Below, piece after piece: positions 40,989-48,817 of a stretch of 62,413 nucleotides of DNA. Origin of the DNA: an uncultured Oscillibacter sp. (GTDB lineage: Bacteria; Bacillota; Clostridia; Oscillospirales; Oscillospiraceae); contig CANDBG010000008.1 of the NCBI GenBank assembly GCA_947382875.1, forward strand, positions 1 to 62,413, in the 5' to 3' direction. The translations under genes and the position numbers were made by a program. A model generated the notes under the pieces. That model had not been told where the DNA came from. It worked only from the letters and a program-made list of their open reading frames with translations, and searched no databases. Position 1 is the first letter of the stretch, and the number at the start of each line of letters is the position of its first letter.

Positions 40989-41953
40989 TGAAAACATTGG
41001 CGGACATTCATAAAATTGCCGTTCTGGGCGCCGGGACCATGGGGCCCGGCATTGCCCAGGCATATGCTTCCGGCGGGTATTCGGTGACGATGTGGACCCG
41101 TTCGGCGGCCACGATGGAAAAGGCAAAAGCGGCCCTGGCAAAGCAGCTGGAAACCTTCGTACAGGAAGAAGAGCTTTCCGCAGAAGAGGCGGAGATCATT
41201 CTGCATCGGATTTCCTTCGCCGCAACGGTCGAGGAAGCCGTTGCCGGTGCGGATTTCATTCAGGAGACCATCGTAGAGAACCGGGACGCCAAGGCGGCGC
41301 TGTACGAACAGCTGGCGGCCTGCGCGCCGCCGGAGGCGATTCTTGCCTCCAACACTTCGGCGATGAATATCTTTGAAGTGGTTCCGGAAAAGCTGCTGCC
41401 GCAGCAGATTATTTGCCATTGGTACGCGCCGCCGCAGCTGATTCCGCTGGTGGAAGTGGTCAAAAGTGAGCAAGCGCCTCAGGCGTATGCGGAGATTGCA
41501 TTGGAGCTTCTGAAAAAGTGCGGCAAGACGGCTGTTCTGATGAAGAAGTTCATTCGCGGCTATATCGTAAACCGTTTGCAGCAGTGCCTGAACCGGGAGG
41601 TGTTTTATCTCCTGGATAACGGCTTCTGCGACGCGGAAGCGATTGATCTGGCGGCAAAGGCATCGTTTATTCCCCGCGCCTGTGTTCTGGGGCTTTGCAA
41701 GCGGGCGGACTTCGGCGGCCTGGACATGACGGCGAACAATTACAAGAACCGCTCCTACACCATGCCGGAGCATGGCGACGAGCTGCCCGAAACGCTTCAG
41801 GCGCTCGTCGAAGCGGGACACCTGGGCATCAAGAGCGGCAAGGGCTTTTATGATTACGAGGGGACGAACGTGGAATCCTTGAAGGCCAAGCGCGACAAGC
41901 AGCTCTTTGAGGTGTTCCGTCTGGAGAAGAAATTTTTGGAGGACCCGGTTTGA
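40988..41953 (+). CDS. 3-hydroxyacyl-CoA dehydrogenase-type NAD-dependent 3-hydroxy acid dehydrogenase
   Basis: 321 residues. The NAD fold is IAVLGAGTMGPGIAQAYASGG. Catalytic His is in ICHWYAPPQLIPLVEVV, close to the HFFNP motif of 3-hydroxybutyryl-CoA dehydrogenases but altered (CHWYAPP). The helical C-terminal domain ends HLGIKSGKGFYDYEG. The changed motif suggests a free hydroxy acid or an unusual acyl substrate rather than plain hydroxybutyryl-CoA, which would suit a 3-hydroxy-5-oxohexanoate-type dehydrogenase. Start overlaps the cyclase stop. Confidence 0.85.
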   Translation: MKTLADIHKIAVLGAGTMGPGIAQAYASGGYSVTMWTRSAATMEKAKAALAKQLETFVQEEELSAEEAEIILHRISFAATVEEAVAGADFIQETIVENRDAKAALYEQLAACAPPEAILASNTSAMNIFEVVPEKLLPQQIICHWYAPPQLIPLVEVVKSEQAPQAYAEIALELLKKCGKTAVLMKKFIRGYIVNRLQQCLNREVFYLLDNGFCDAEAIDLAAKASFIPRACVLGLCKRADFGGLDMTANNYKNRSYTMPEHGDELPETLQALVEAGHLGIKSGKGFYDYEGTNVESLKAKRDKQLFEVFRLEKKFLEDPV

Positions 41954-42019
41954 CGCCGGTTCTCCGCCCTCCGATTCCGGAACCGGCTGGATGGTTTCAT
42001 AAGAAAGAAGGCAGGACAA

Positions 42020-42685
42020 ATGGTAAAATCAAAAGTTGTTTCCATAGACGAGGCCATGACGCACCTTCGCAGCGGCATGACGGTCATGATTCCGGGCTTT
42101 GTCAACTGCGGCGTTCCTGAAACGCTGATTAAAGGCGTCATCGCGGCAGGCTATACGGATTTGAATATCATCTCAAACAATACCAGCGTACAAGGCCGCG
42201 GCATTGGCTTGCTGGTACATGAAAACCGGATTCATCACATCACCTGTTCTCACATCGGTTCCAACAAGGAAACGGTTGCCAAGGTGGTTGCCGGTGAGAT
42301 CGACGTCACCTTCGTGCCCCAGGGAACGCTCTGCGAACGGATGCGGGCCGGCGGCGCGGGGATCGGCGGAATTTTGACACCCACCGGCCTGGGCACGCCG
42401 ATGGAAGAGGGAAAACAGATTGTAGAAGTTGACGGCGTGAAGTACATTTTGGAAAAGCCGCTCCATGCGGACGTGGCGCTGATTCACGCATGGAAGATTG
42501 ACAGGATGGGCAACTGCATCTTCCGCCGCACCGCACGGAATTTCAACCCGATTATGGCCGCCGCCGCTGACCTGGTGATTGCGGAAGCGGAGGAAATTGT
42601 AGAGACCGGCGAACTGGACCCGGATTCCATCATGACGCCCGGCTGTCTGGTGGATTACATCGTCCAGGGCTGCCCGGGAACATAA
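42020..42685 (+). CDS. 3-oxoacid CoA-transferase subunit A
   Basis: 221 residues of the class I CoA-transferase alpha chain. The glycine-rich loop MTVMIPGFVNCGVPETLI near the N-terminus, FVPQGTLCERMRAGGAGIGGILTPTGLGT and KADV-like PLHADVALIHAWKID blocks are all present. It forms a heteromer with the subunit encoded 13 bases downstream and transfers CoA to acetoacetate or a related 3-oxo acid. GAAGGCAGGACAA precedes the ATG. Confidence 0.9.
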   Translation: MVKSKVVSIDEAMTHLRSGMTVMIPGFVNCGVPETLIKGVIAAGYTDLNIISNNTSVQGRGIGLLVHENRIHHITCSHIGSNKETVAKVVAGEIDVTFVPQGTLCERMRAGGAGIGGILTPTGLGTPMEEGKQIVEVDGVKYILEKPLHADVALIHAWKIDRMGNCIFRRTARNFNPIMAAAADLVIAEAEEIVETGELDPDSIMTPGCLVDYIVQGCPGT

Positions 42686-42698
42686 GGAGGCATCCGAT

Positions 42699-43349
42699 AT
42701 GAACGAGAAGGAATTTATTGCAAGAAGGGCCGCCCGGTTTTTCTCCGACGGCGATCTGGTGAATTTGGGAATCGGTATGCCGACGATGGTCGCCAATTAC
42801 ATCCCGGAGGGAATTGACGTCTGGATTGATTCGGAAAACGGCGTCATTGGCCTGAACGGATACAGCGCGGCGGGAACAGAGGACTGGAATCTGGTGGACG
42901 CCTCCGGGACGCCCGCAATGCTGCGGGAGGGCGGCTGCTGCTTTGATTCGTTTACCTCTTTCGGTTTGATTCGCGGCGGACACGTGGCGTTCACCATCTT
43001 GGGCGCTTACGAGGTCGATCAAGAGGGAAACTTAGCAAACTGGACGGTTCCCGGCAAAACCGTAGCGGGCATGGGCGGCGCAATGGATTTGGTATCCGGG
43101 GCCAGACAGGTGCTGATTACCATGACGCATACGGACAAAGAGGGGCGTCCCAAGATTTTGAAAAAATGCACCCTGCCCCTTACCGCCGCGCATGAAGTGG
43201 ATTACATCATTACCGAATTGTGTGTGCTGCACTACAACGGGGAAGGGCTGGTTTTGGAAGAACTTGCGCCGGGCGTTACGGTAGAGGAAGTTCTTTCCAA
43301 AACGGAGGCGGATTTGATTATCCCCGCGTCCATCGGGTGCATGGTCTGA
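42699..43349 (+). CDS. 3-oxoacid CoA-transferase subunit B
   Basis: 216 residues. The catalytic Glu sits in WIDSENGVIGLNG (S-E-N-G motif, about residue 46). NLGIGMPTMVANYIP and TFILGAYEVD-type strands (FTILGAYEVDQEGNLANW), and TLPLTAAHEVDYIITELCVL, are typical for the beta chain. Works with subunit A to form and use a glutamyl-CoA thioester. Its stop overlaps the symporter start (TGATG), so expression is coupled. Confidence 0.92.
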   Translation: MNEKEFIARRAARFFSDGDLVNLGIGMPTMVANYIPEGIDVWIDSENGVIGLNGYSAAGTEDWNLVDASGTPAMLREGGCCFDSFTSFGLIRGGHVAFTILGAYEVDQEGNLANWTVPGKTVAGMGGAMDLVSGARQVLITMTHTDKEGRPKILKKCTLPLTAAHEVDYIITELCVLHYNGEGLVLEELAPGVTVEEVLSKTEADLIIPASIGCMV

Positions 43350-44734
43350 TGGACCCGCTGTTGCTTGCCGGACTTGCCGGGACGCTGTTTTTGATTGTTG
43401 GCCTGTCCATCTGGTCCGGCACGAAAAAGCAGGGCGGGGAAAAGAAAAACGGACTGCCGGTTGTGGCTGGCGTCATTATGGGAACGCTGGTAGGCGGTTC
43501 CTCCACCGTCGGCACGGCGCAGCTGGCGTATACCTATGGGATGTCGGCCTGCTGGTTTACGCTGGGCGGGGGAATCGCCTGCCTGATTCTGGCCCTGATT
43601 TACGCCGATCCGCTGCGCCGCGCCGCCTGTCCCACGCTCATGGGCATTATCCGGCAGGAATTCGGCGGAACGGCGGGTGTCCTTGCGTCGGTGCTTTCGG
43701 CGGTCGGGACCTTTATCAATATTATTTCCCAGCTGATTTCCGCCACTGCCGTAATTGCGGTTGTCCTGCCTGCTTTCGGGACGGTTCCCGCCCTGGCGGT
43801 GTCCGCTTTGTTTATGGTACTCTACGTCGTTTTTGGCGGCACAAAGGGCGCTGGCATGGCAGGCGTTGTCAAGACGGCGCTGCTGTACATCGCTATGATG
43901 GGCTGCGGTTTTCTGGTTCTGCAAATGACCGGCGGCTTTTCCGCATTTGTCGAGATGGTACATGAGATTGACAATCCGGAAGGGATTCGGTTTTTCTCTC
44001 CGTTTGCCCGCGGGATTGGAACAGACGCCGGGGCAGGACTTTCCTTGATTTTGGGCGTCCTCACGACGCAGACCTACGCGCAGGGAATTTTGTCGGCCAG
44101 GACGGACCGGGCCGGCAAGGGCGGAGCCATTGTATCTGCGTTTCTGATTCCGCCGATTGGCTTTGGAGGAATTCTGGTGGGACTGTATATGCGGGCGCAC
44201 GCGTCACTCTATCCCGGACTGACTGCAAAAACGGCGCTGACCACCTTTGTTACCACACATATCCCGCCGTTGGCCGCCGGGGTGGTTCTGGGTACGCTGT
44301 TCATTGCCGTAGTAGGCACGGGCGCGGGGTTGGCTCTGGGCATTTCCACCATCATCAATAACGATCTTGTGAACCGCATGACACAGCGGTTTGACAGTCC
44401 TCAAAAAATGTCGATGCTCTCCAAGCTCTGGATTGTTCTGGTATTGGCGGGGGCCTGCGCCCTGTCCGCCGGGGGGCTGGGGGACACCATCCTGCGCTTT
44501 GCGTTTATGTCCATGGGCCTGCGGGGGGCGGTGGTATTTATGCCGCTGGCCTGTGCGCTGTGGCTGCCTGGAAGGGTTGACCGAAGATTGGTCGTGGCAT
44601 CCATTGTAGTCAGTCCGCTTTTGGTGCTGGCATTCGGCATCCTGGACATCCTGCCGTTTGACTCCCTGTTCGCCGGTATTTTTGCCAGCGCGCTTTTATG
44701 CGCCGCCGGTTTACTGGTCAGGAAACAACCATAA
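43349..44734 (+). CDS. Sodium:solute symporter (SSS family)
   Basis: 461 residues, about thirteen hydrophobic segments with the LeuT-like SSS pattern: IMGTLVGGSSTVGTAQLAYTYGMSACWFTLGGGI near the N-terminus, and later GAGAGLALGISTIINNDLVNRM. It takes up an organic solute with sodium. As last gene of the ring-cleavage operon it probably imports the growth substrate or a carboxylic-acid intermediate. The next 240 bases contain a terminator and then another operator module. Confidence 0.87.
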   Translation: MDPLLLAGLAGTLFLIVGLSIWSGTKKQGGEKKNGLPVVAGVIMGTLVGGSSTVGTAQLAYTYGMSACWFTLGGGIACLILALIYADPLRRAACPTLMGIIRQEFGGTAGVLASVLSAVGTFINIISQLISATAVIAVVLPAFGTVPALAVSALFMVLYVVFGGTKGAGMAGVVKTALLYIAMMGCGFLVLQMTGGFSAFVEMVHEIDNPEGIRFFSPFARGIGTDAGAGLSLILGVLTTQTYAQGILSARTDRAGKGGAIVSAFLIPPIGFGGILVGLYMRAHASLYPGLTAKTALTTFVTTHIPPLAAGVVLGTLFIAVVGTGAGLALGISTIINNDLVNRMTQRFDSPQKMSMLSKLWIVLVLAGACALSAGGLGDTILRFAFMSMGLRGAVVFMPLACALWLPGRVDRRLVVASIVVSPLLVLAFGILDILPFDSLFAGIFASALLCAAGLLVRKQP

Positions 44735-44750
44735 GACGTTTTTCAAAAGC

Positions 44751-44785
44751 AACGTACAGGCTGTGCAAAAACGGTCTGTACGTTT
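44751..44785 (+). terminator. Intrinsic terminator after the symporter gene
   Basis: AACGTACAG (44751-44759) pairs with CTGTACGTT (44775-44783), followed by TTG; the T run is short. Confidence 0.6.
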
Positions 44786-44799
44786 TGCCATTCTGGCAG

Positions 44800-44866
44800 A
44801 ATAGCTCGACAGTTATGAGGCAATAACTTTTTTTCGGATTGAACAACCCGGCAAAAATTGTATAAT
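44800..44866 (+). promoter_or_regulatory. LysR-type operator module and promoter of the SDR pair
   Basis: AATAGC-N6-GTTATG (44800-44817), 4 bp, half site AATAAC (44822-44827), -35 TTGAAC (44839-44844), 16 bp, -10 TATAAT (44861-44866). Confidence 0.7.
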
Positions 44867-44972
44867 AAAGACAAATCCGTTTTATAGTTTCTCATTTCAT
44901 TTGTGCAAAAAATTCACCCGAAAAACACGTCTGTACAGCGCGAAAATTTTACTTGCGAAAGGAAGAAATCAC

Positions 44973-45809
44973 ATGAAGTATCAGGAAAACGTATTGGACC
45001 GCTTCCGCCTGGACGGAAAGACCGCCGTCGTTACCGGCGCGGCGGGCAACATTGGTTCTCACACGGCGGAGGCGTTTGCCCAGGCGGGCGCGAACGTTGC
45101 GGTTGTTGACCTGCCGAGGTGTCTGGAAGGGGCGGAAAAAGTGGCCCGGGAGCTGAGCGAGAAATATCACGTGAAAGCAAAAGGCTACGGCTGTGATCTT
45201 GTGGATGACAAGGCGGTTGCCGCGATGTTCGATGCGATTGAAAAGGATTTCGGCAGTGTGGATGTCGTTCATAACAACGCCGGAATTGGCGGCGCGCTGG
45301 CGCCCGATATCGAACCCTGGGACGCGGAACACGATATGCCGCACCTGGATCACTGGAAGCATGTGCTGAATGTGAATTTAATCAGTATTTACATTGTTGC
45401 CGTTGCGGCGGCGCGTGTGATGAAGCGGGAAGGCCATGGCGGCAGTATCATCAACACCGGTTCCATGGCGGGTCATATAGTCAATCAGGCCCCGCTCTAC
45501 CAGACCATGGACGATTCCTCTTACGGCGTGGCAAAGGCGGGCGTACTCTTCTTTACGAAGCATTTTGCCTCGCAGGTGATTCAATATGGCATCCGTGTGA
45601 ATTCCCTTTCTCCCGGCTACTGTTACAGCCCGGTTCTCCATAGCGGATTACCGCAGGAAATTTTCGACTGCTATACAAAGTCCCAGCCCGCTATGCGCAT
45701 GGCGGATGTGGAGGAATTGCAGGGCGCGGTATTGTTTCTTGCTTCGGATGCATCCAGCTATTGCGTGGGCACCGATTTGCTGATTGACGGCGGTCACATG
45801 ATTTGGTAA
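44973..45809 (+). CDS. Short-chain dehydrogenase/reductase, first of a tandem pair
   Basis: 278 residues: cofactor loop VVTGAAGNIGSHTAEAFAQAG, Asp in VDLPRC (NAD preference likely), VVHNNAGIGGAL, Ser in INTGSMAGHIV and SYGVAKAGVLFF (Tyr-x3-Lys), ending IDGGHMIW. The ATG has GCGAAAGGAAGAAATC upstream. Paralogous along its whole length to the next gene (FRLDGK start, -GG(H)...W end). Both are under one module-type promoter. Substrate unknown; a polyol or ring-alcohol oxidoreductase is likely. Confidence 0.88.
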   Translation: MKYQENVLDRFRLDGKTAVVTGAAGNIGSHTAEAFAQAGANVAVVDLPRCLEGAEKVARELSEKYHVKAKGYGCDLVDDKAVAAMFDAIEKDFGSVDVVHNNAGIGGALAPDIEPWDAEHDMPHLDHWKHVLNVNLISIYIVAVAAARVMKREGHGGSIINTGSMAGHIVNQAPLYQTMDDSSYGVAKAGVLFFTKHFASQVIQYGIRVNSLSPGYCYSPVLHSGLPQEIFDCYTKSQPAMRMADVEELQGAVLFLASDASSYCVGTDLLIDGGHMIW

Positions 45810-45848
45810 ATCCTTTTGTAGAACGCAAGAAAGGAGTTTTTAGAACCT

Positions 45849-46667
45849 ATGCAGAACTTTACGATGGAACGCTTTCGTCTGGACGGAAAAAAGGCGCTTG
45901 TGACCGGAGGCGCGGGAATGCTTGGGTATCACGCGGCGAACGCGTTCGCAGAAGCGGGGGCGGACGTTGCGGTCGTTGATCTGCCGCAGTGTTTGGAACG
46001 TGCGCAGAAGATTGCGGATGAACTGGCGGAGAAATATGGGGTAAAGGCCACGGCTTACGGAGTCGATCTTTGTGACGAAGCGGGCGTGGACCAGATGTGC
46101 AGGGATGTGGCCGCGAAACTGGGTACGATTGACATTGTACACAGCAACGCGGGCGTCGGCGGTTCCCGTACGCCGGATTATGAAACGCCGCTGTCGGATT
46201 ACATGCGGGTCATGCAGGGGAATTTTGTCACCATGTTTTTAGTGGATACGGCGGCAGTTCGCATTATGATTCGGGATGGACATGGCGGAAGCATCATCAA
46301 TACCTGCTCCATGGGCGGGAGCTGTGTAATGCAGGGGCCGCCCTATGAAACCTTCGACAACTCGTCCTATGGTGCATCCAAAGCGGCGGCGCTGTACTTT
46401 ACAAAAAGTCTGGCCGCACAGGTGATTCGGTATGGTATTCGGGTGAATTCGATTTCGCCGGGACACATTACGCCAGCCAGCGGCGGACAGCTCCATGATG
46501 ACTCCATTGACGAGGCTACAATCGAAACGTTCTCCATCAGTCAACCTGCAAAGCGCACTTGTGATGTAGATGAGCTGATGGGCGGTCTGGTGTACCTGGC
46601 CAGTGACGCGTCCAGTTACTGCGTCGGCATGGATTTGCTGATGGATGGCGGACATACTTTGTGGTAA
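45849..46667 (+). CDS. Short-chain dehydrogenase/reductase, second of a tandem pair
   Basis: 272 residues, clearly a duplicate of the preceding SDR: VTGGAGMLGYHAANAFAEAG loop, VVDLPQCLERAQKIADELAEKYGVKA, VHSNAGVGGS (with Ser instead of the first Asn of NNAG), Ser in INTCSMGGSCV and SYGASKAAALYF. Ends MDGGHTLW. AAAGGAGTTTTTAGAACCT precedes the ATG. A strong terminator follows at 46703. Divergence of the NNAG and substrate loops suggests the pair has split specificity. Confidence 0.88.
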   Translation: MQNFTMERFRLDGKKALVTGGAGMLGYHAANAFAEAGADVAVVDLPQCLERAQKIADELAEKYGVKATAYGVDLCDEAGVDQMCRDVAAKLGTIDIVHSNAGVGGSRTPDYETPLSDYMRVMQGNFVTMFLVDTAAVRIMIRDGHGGSIINTCSMGGSCVMQGPPYETFDNSSYGASKAAALYFTKSLAAQVIRYGIRVNSISPGHITPASGGQLHDDSIDEATIETFSISQPAKRTCDVDELMGGLVYLASDASSYCVGMDLLMDGGHTLW

Positions 46668-46702
46668 AGCAGCTACATAGCCAAGCAAATAACGGATAAA
46701 TT

Positions 46703-46745
46703 AAACAACCAGTTTTGTATTTTTGCACAAAACTGGTTGTTTTCT
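46703..46745. terminator. Strong intrinsic terminator closing the catabolic island
   Basis: A 16-bp perfect stem, AAACAACCAGTTTTGT (46703-46718) with 46727-46742, then TTTC. The stretch 46746-47021 holds no supported gene, only an AGGCTTTTT/AAAAAGCCT inverted repeat near 46909-46952 and what may be the decayed 5' part of the next frame. Confidence 0.85.
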
Positions 46746-47021
46746 TTCGAGTTGCTTTTAGATCGTAGACGCTGTTAGGGCAAAGAATTTCGGTGGAGAT
46801 GTGCTTATACATCAGTTCAAATTTCAAAGGCAGCGTGTAGAACTGGAACGTGTTCAGTGCATCAGAACCTTCTCATCCATAGTAATTCGCCATCAACTCT
46901 GAGACACAGGCTTTTTTCCAAGCTCAATATTCAGCACATTTTGAAAAAGCCTCTGAATTTGTTTTGAAAACAGGATTGGAAACTTTTCCGGACGAAAATC
47001 GCTGACTGGCAGGAAACCTAC

Positions 47022-47297
47022 ATGGACAAGCTGTGCCAGGAATACATAGAATTGCTGAGCGGGGAAACCAATCCGTCAGAAAGATTCTGGCAGCTGGATA
47101 AACGGATTAAGGAAGATAAGAGAAGTCCAGGCGTCCAGCTACAGATGGCCCGGACAAATTTCATCTATCAAATTATCTCGCTGATAAACGATGGCATGAT
47201 CACGGTTGGAGACCTCGAAGATTTCAGCGATGAGCTGAAAGACACAGTAAATGCCTTTCTTGAACGGCAGAACTGGAGCTATTCGGAAGAAGAGTAG
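47022..47297 (+). CDS. Conserved hypothetical small helical protein, possibly 5'-truncated
   Basis: 91 residues, charged and helical (EYIELLSGETNPSERFWQLDKRIKEDKRSPGVQLQM, then LINDGMITVGDLEDFSDELKDTV). The frame stays open and protein-like for a dozen codons upstream of the ATG (KIADWQETY), and no good ribosome site is present, so the original start may have lain further up. Similar short proteins are common in gut Clostridia; function unknown. A hairpin terminator follows the TAG. Confidence 0.55.
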   Translation: MDKLCQEYIELLSGETNPSERFWQLDKRIKEDKRSPGVQLQMARTNFIYQIISLINDGMITVGDLEDFSDELKDTVNAFLERQNWSYSEEE

Positions 47298-47332
47298 TTT
47301 TCGGCAGACAGGATTATAAAGCGATGGGTGAG

Positions 47333-47361
47333 GGACAGCAGGTAAAAATCACCTGCTGTCC
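47333..47361 (+). terminator. Intrinsic terminator-like hairpin
   Basis: An 11-bp perfect stem, GGACAGCAGGT (47333-47343) with ACCTGCTGTCC (47351-47361), downstream of the small hypothetical gene. Confidence 0.6.
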
Positions 47362-47408
47362 GTCTGATTTTCTGAACCCCATCTGTGGTATTTCTGTGGT
47401 CAAACGAA

Positions 47409-47438
47409 AAATCACCGCAGTTTTCACTGCGGTGATTT
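47409..47438 (-). terminator. Intrinsic terminator of the tRNA-Ala gene
   Basis: A 13-bp stem (47438-47426 with 47421-47409, CACCGCAGT core), followed on the minus strand by TTTTCGTTT; six bases beyond the CCA end of the tRNA. Confidence 0.8.
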
Positions 47439-47444
47439 CCTTGG

Positions 47445-47520
47445 TGGTGGACCTGAAGAGATTCGAACTCTCGACCTCTCGGATGCGAACCGAACGCTCT
47501 CCCAACTGAGCTACAGGCCC
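47445..47520 (-). tRNA. tRNA-Ala (anticodon CGC)
   Basis: 76 nt on the minus strand with encoded CCA (47447-47445). The acceptor stem GGGCCTG/CAGGTCC contains a G3-U70 pair, the alanine identity element. The D arm has GCTC...GAGC, the anticodon loop is TTCGCAT giving anticodon CGC (reads GCG), and the T arm GAGAG-TTCGAAT-CTCTT. All four arms fold. Confidence 0.95.
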
Positions 47521-47642
47521 CCATTTTTCTTGTAGCGCACTGCACCAGCGACAGTAGTCATTATACCATATTTTCCGCATTTGTAAAGATCATTTTCAAA
47601 AAAATTTTATGCCCCTCATAAGCTTTTTTTGTGCAAAAACCC

Positions 47643-47706
47643 TTGACAAATGACTTTAAAACAGTTATAATAAACACCAGTTTAACAAACTAAATATTTG
47701 TTTAAA
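47643..47706 (+). promoter_or_regulatory. psuK promoter with palindromic operator
   Basis: Consensus promoter TTGACA (47643-47648), 17 bp, TATAAT (47666-47671). The near-perfect inverted repeat TTTAACAAA...TTTGTTTAAA at 47681-47706 covers the transcription start, just before the ribosome site; a repressor bound there would block the operon. Confidence 0.75.
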
Positions 47707-47717
47707 TGGAGGCCGGT

Positions 47718-48800
47718 ATGACGAAACGTGAACGGCAGCTGTTGAACTGGATTGAGGAAAATCCGCTCATCTCTCAGCGCGAGCTGGCCGAAAAGGCTGG
47801 TGTTACCCGCTCCTCGGTGGCGGTCCACATTTCCAACCTCATGAAAAAAGGCTATATCACCGGGAAAGGCTACATCCTCCAAACAACCCCTTACGTCACC
47901 GTAGTGGGCGGAGTAAACGTCGACATTGGCGGGCGCCCGGCCGGCGCATTGATTCCGCGGGATTCCAACCCGGGCTCCGTACACACCTCCCTGGGAGGCG
48001 TGGGACGAAACATCGCGCATAACATGAGCCTGCTTGGTCTGGATGTGCGGCTGGTCACTGCTTTTGGCGACGACCTCAGCGCCCAGAAGCTGGCCGCTTC
48101 CTGCGGCGAATTGGGAATTGACATCTCGGAATCGCCCATCATTCCCGGCGGCCGAACTTCAACCTATCTCTTTATCAACGACGCGGACGGCGACATGGCT
48201 TTAGCGGTAAGCGACATGGACATTTACCAGCACCTGACGCCTCACGTGTTGTCCCAGCGGCTGAAGCTGTTCAACAGCAGTCAGGTCCTGGTAATGGATA
48301 CAAACCTTCCGGAGGAAAGCCTTGTCTGGCTTGCAGAGAACGTAAGCGCGCCGATTTTTGCCGACCCGGTTTCCACGGTAAAGGCGGAAAAGCTGCGTCC
48401 CGTTCTGGGCCGGCTCCACACGCTGAAGCCGAACCGTCTGGAAGCGGAACTCCTTTCCGGTGTTTCCATCACAGATGAGGACAGCCTCCGCCGCGCCGCA
48501 GACGCGCTTTTGAAAACAGGTCTGCGGCGGGTGTTCATCTCCCTGGGGAGCGACGGCGTGTACGCCGCCGGACAGGAATGCGTATGTCATTTACCGGTCC
48601 TGCCTGCCAGGGCGGTCAACGCCACGGGCTGCGGCGACGCCTTCATGGCGGCGATTGCCTGGGCCTACCTGCAAGGCACCGACCTGGAAGACACTGCAAA
48701 AGCTGGTTTGGCGGCGTCCGCCATTGCTATGGAGGGTGCGGAAACCATCAACTCGGCGCTCAATGAAGAAGCGCTGCGCAAACGACTCGAACAAATTTGA
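47718..48800 (+). CDS. psuK: Pseudouridine kinase with N-terminal winged helix (PfkB family)
   Basis: 360 residues. Residues 1-55 form a MarR-like winged helix (LLNWIEENPLISQRELAEKAGVTRSSVAVHISNLMKKGYITGKGY). The rest is a PfkB sugar kinase: VTVVGGVNVDIGG, SLGGVGRNIAHNMSLLG, and the ATP/anion-hole motif NATGCGDAFMAAIAWA with the catalytic Asp. It phosphorylates pseudouridine to its 5'-phosphate. The second ATG (47718) was chosen because GGAGGCCGGT overlaps the first. Its neighbour encodes the matching glycosidase. The DNA-binding domain makes autoregulation through the palindrome upstream likely. Confidence 0.9.
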   Translation: MTKRERQLLNWIEENPLISQRELAEKAGVTRSSVAVHISNLMKKGYITGKGYILQTTPYVTVVGGVNVDIGGRPAGALIPRDSNPGSVHTSLGGVGRNIAHNMSLLGLDVRLVTAFGDDLSAQKLAASCGELGIDISESPIIPGGRTSTYLFINDADGDMALAVSDMDIYQHLTPHVLSQRLKLFNSSQVLVMDTNLPEESLVWLAENVSAPIFADPVSTVKAEKLRPVLGRLHTLKPNRLEAELLSGVSITDEDSLRRAADALLKTGLRRVFISLGSDGVYAAGQECVCHLPVLPARAVNATGCGDAFMAAIAWAYLQGTDLEDTAKAGLAASAIAMEGAETINSALNEEALRKRLEQI

Positions 48801-48817
48801 TTTTGGAGGTTTTATTC

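Noticed and set aside
47279-47580. Small frames over the tRNA region
   Set aside because: They overlap a complete tRNA-Ala with terminator and have no independent support.
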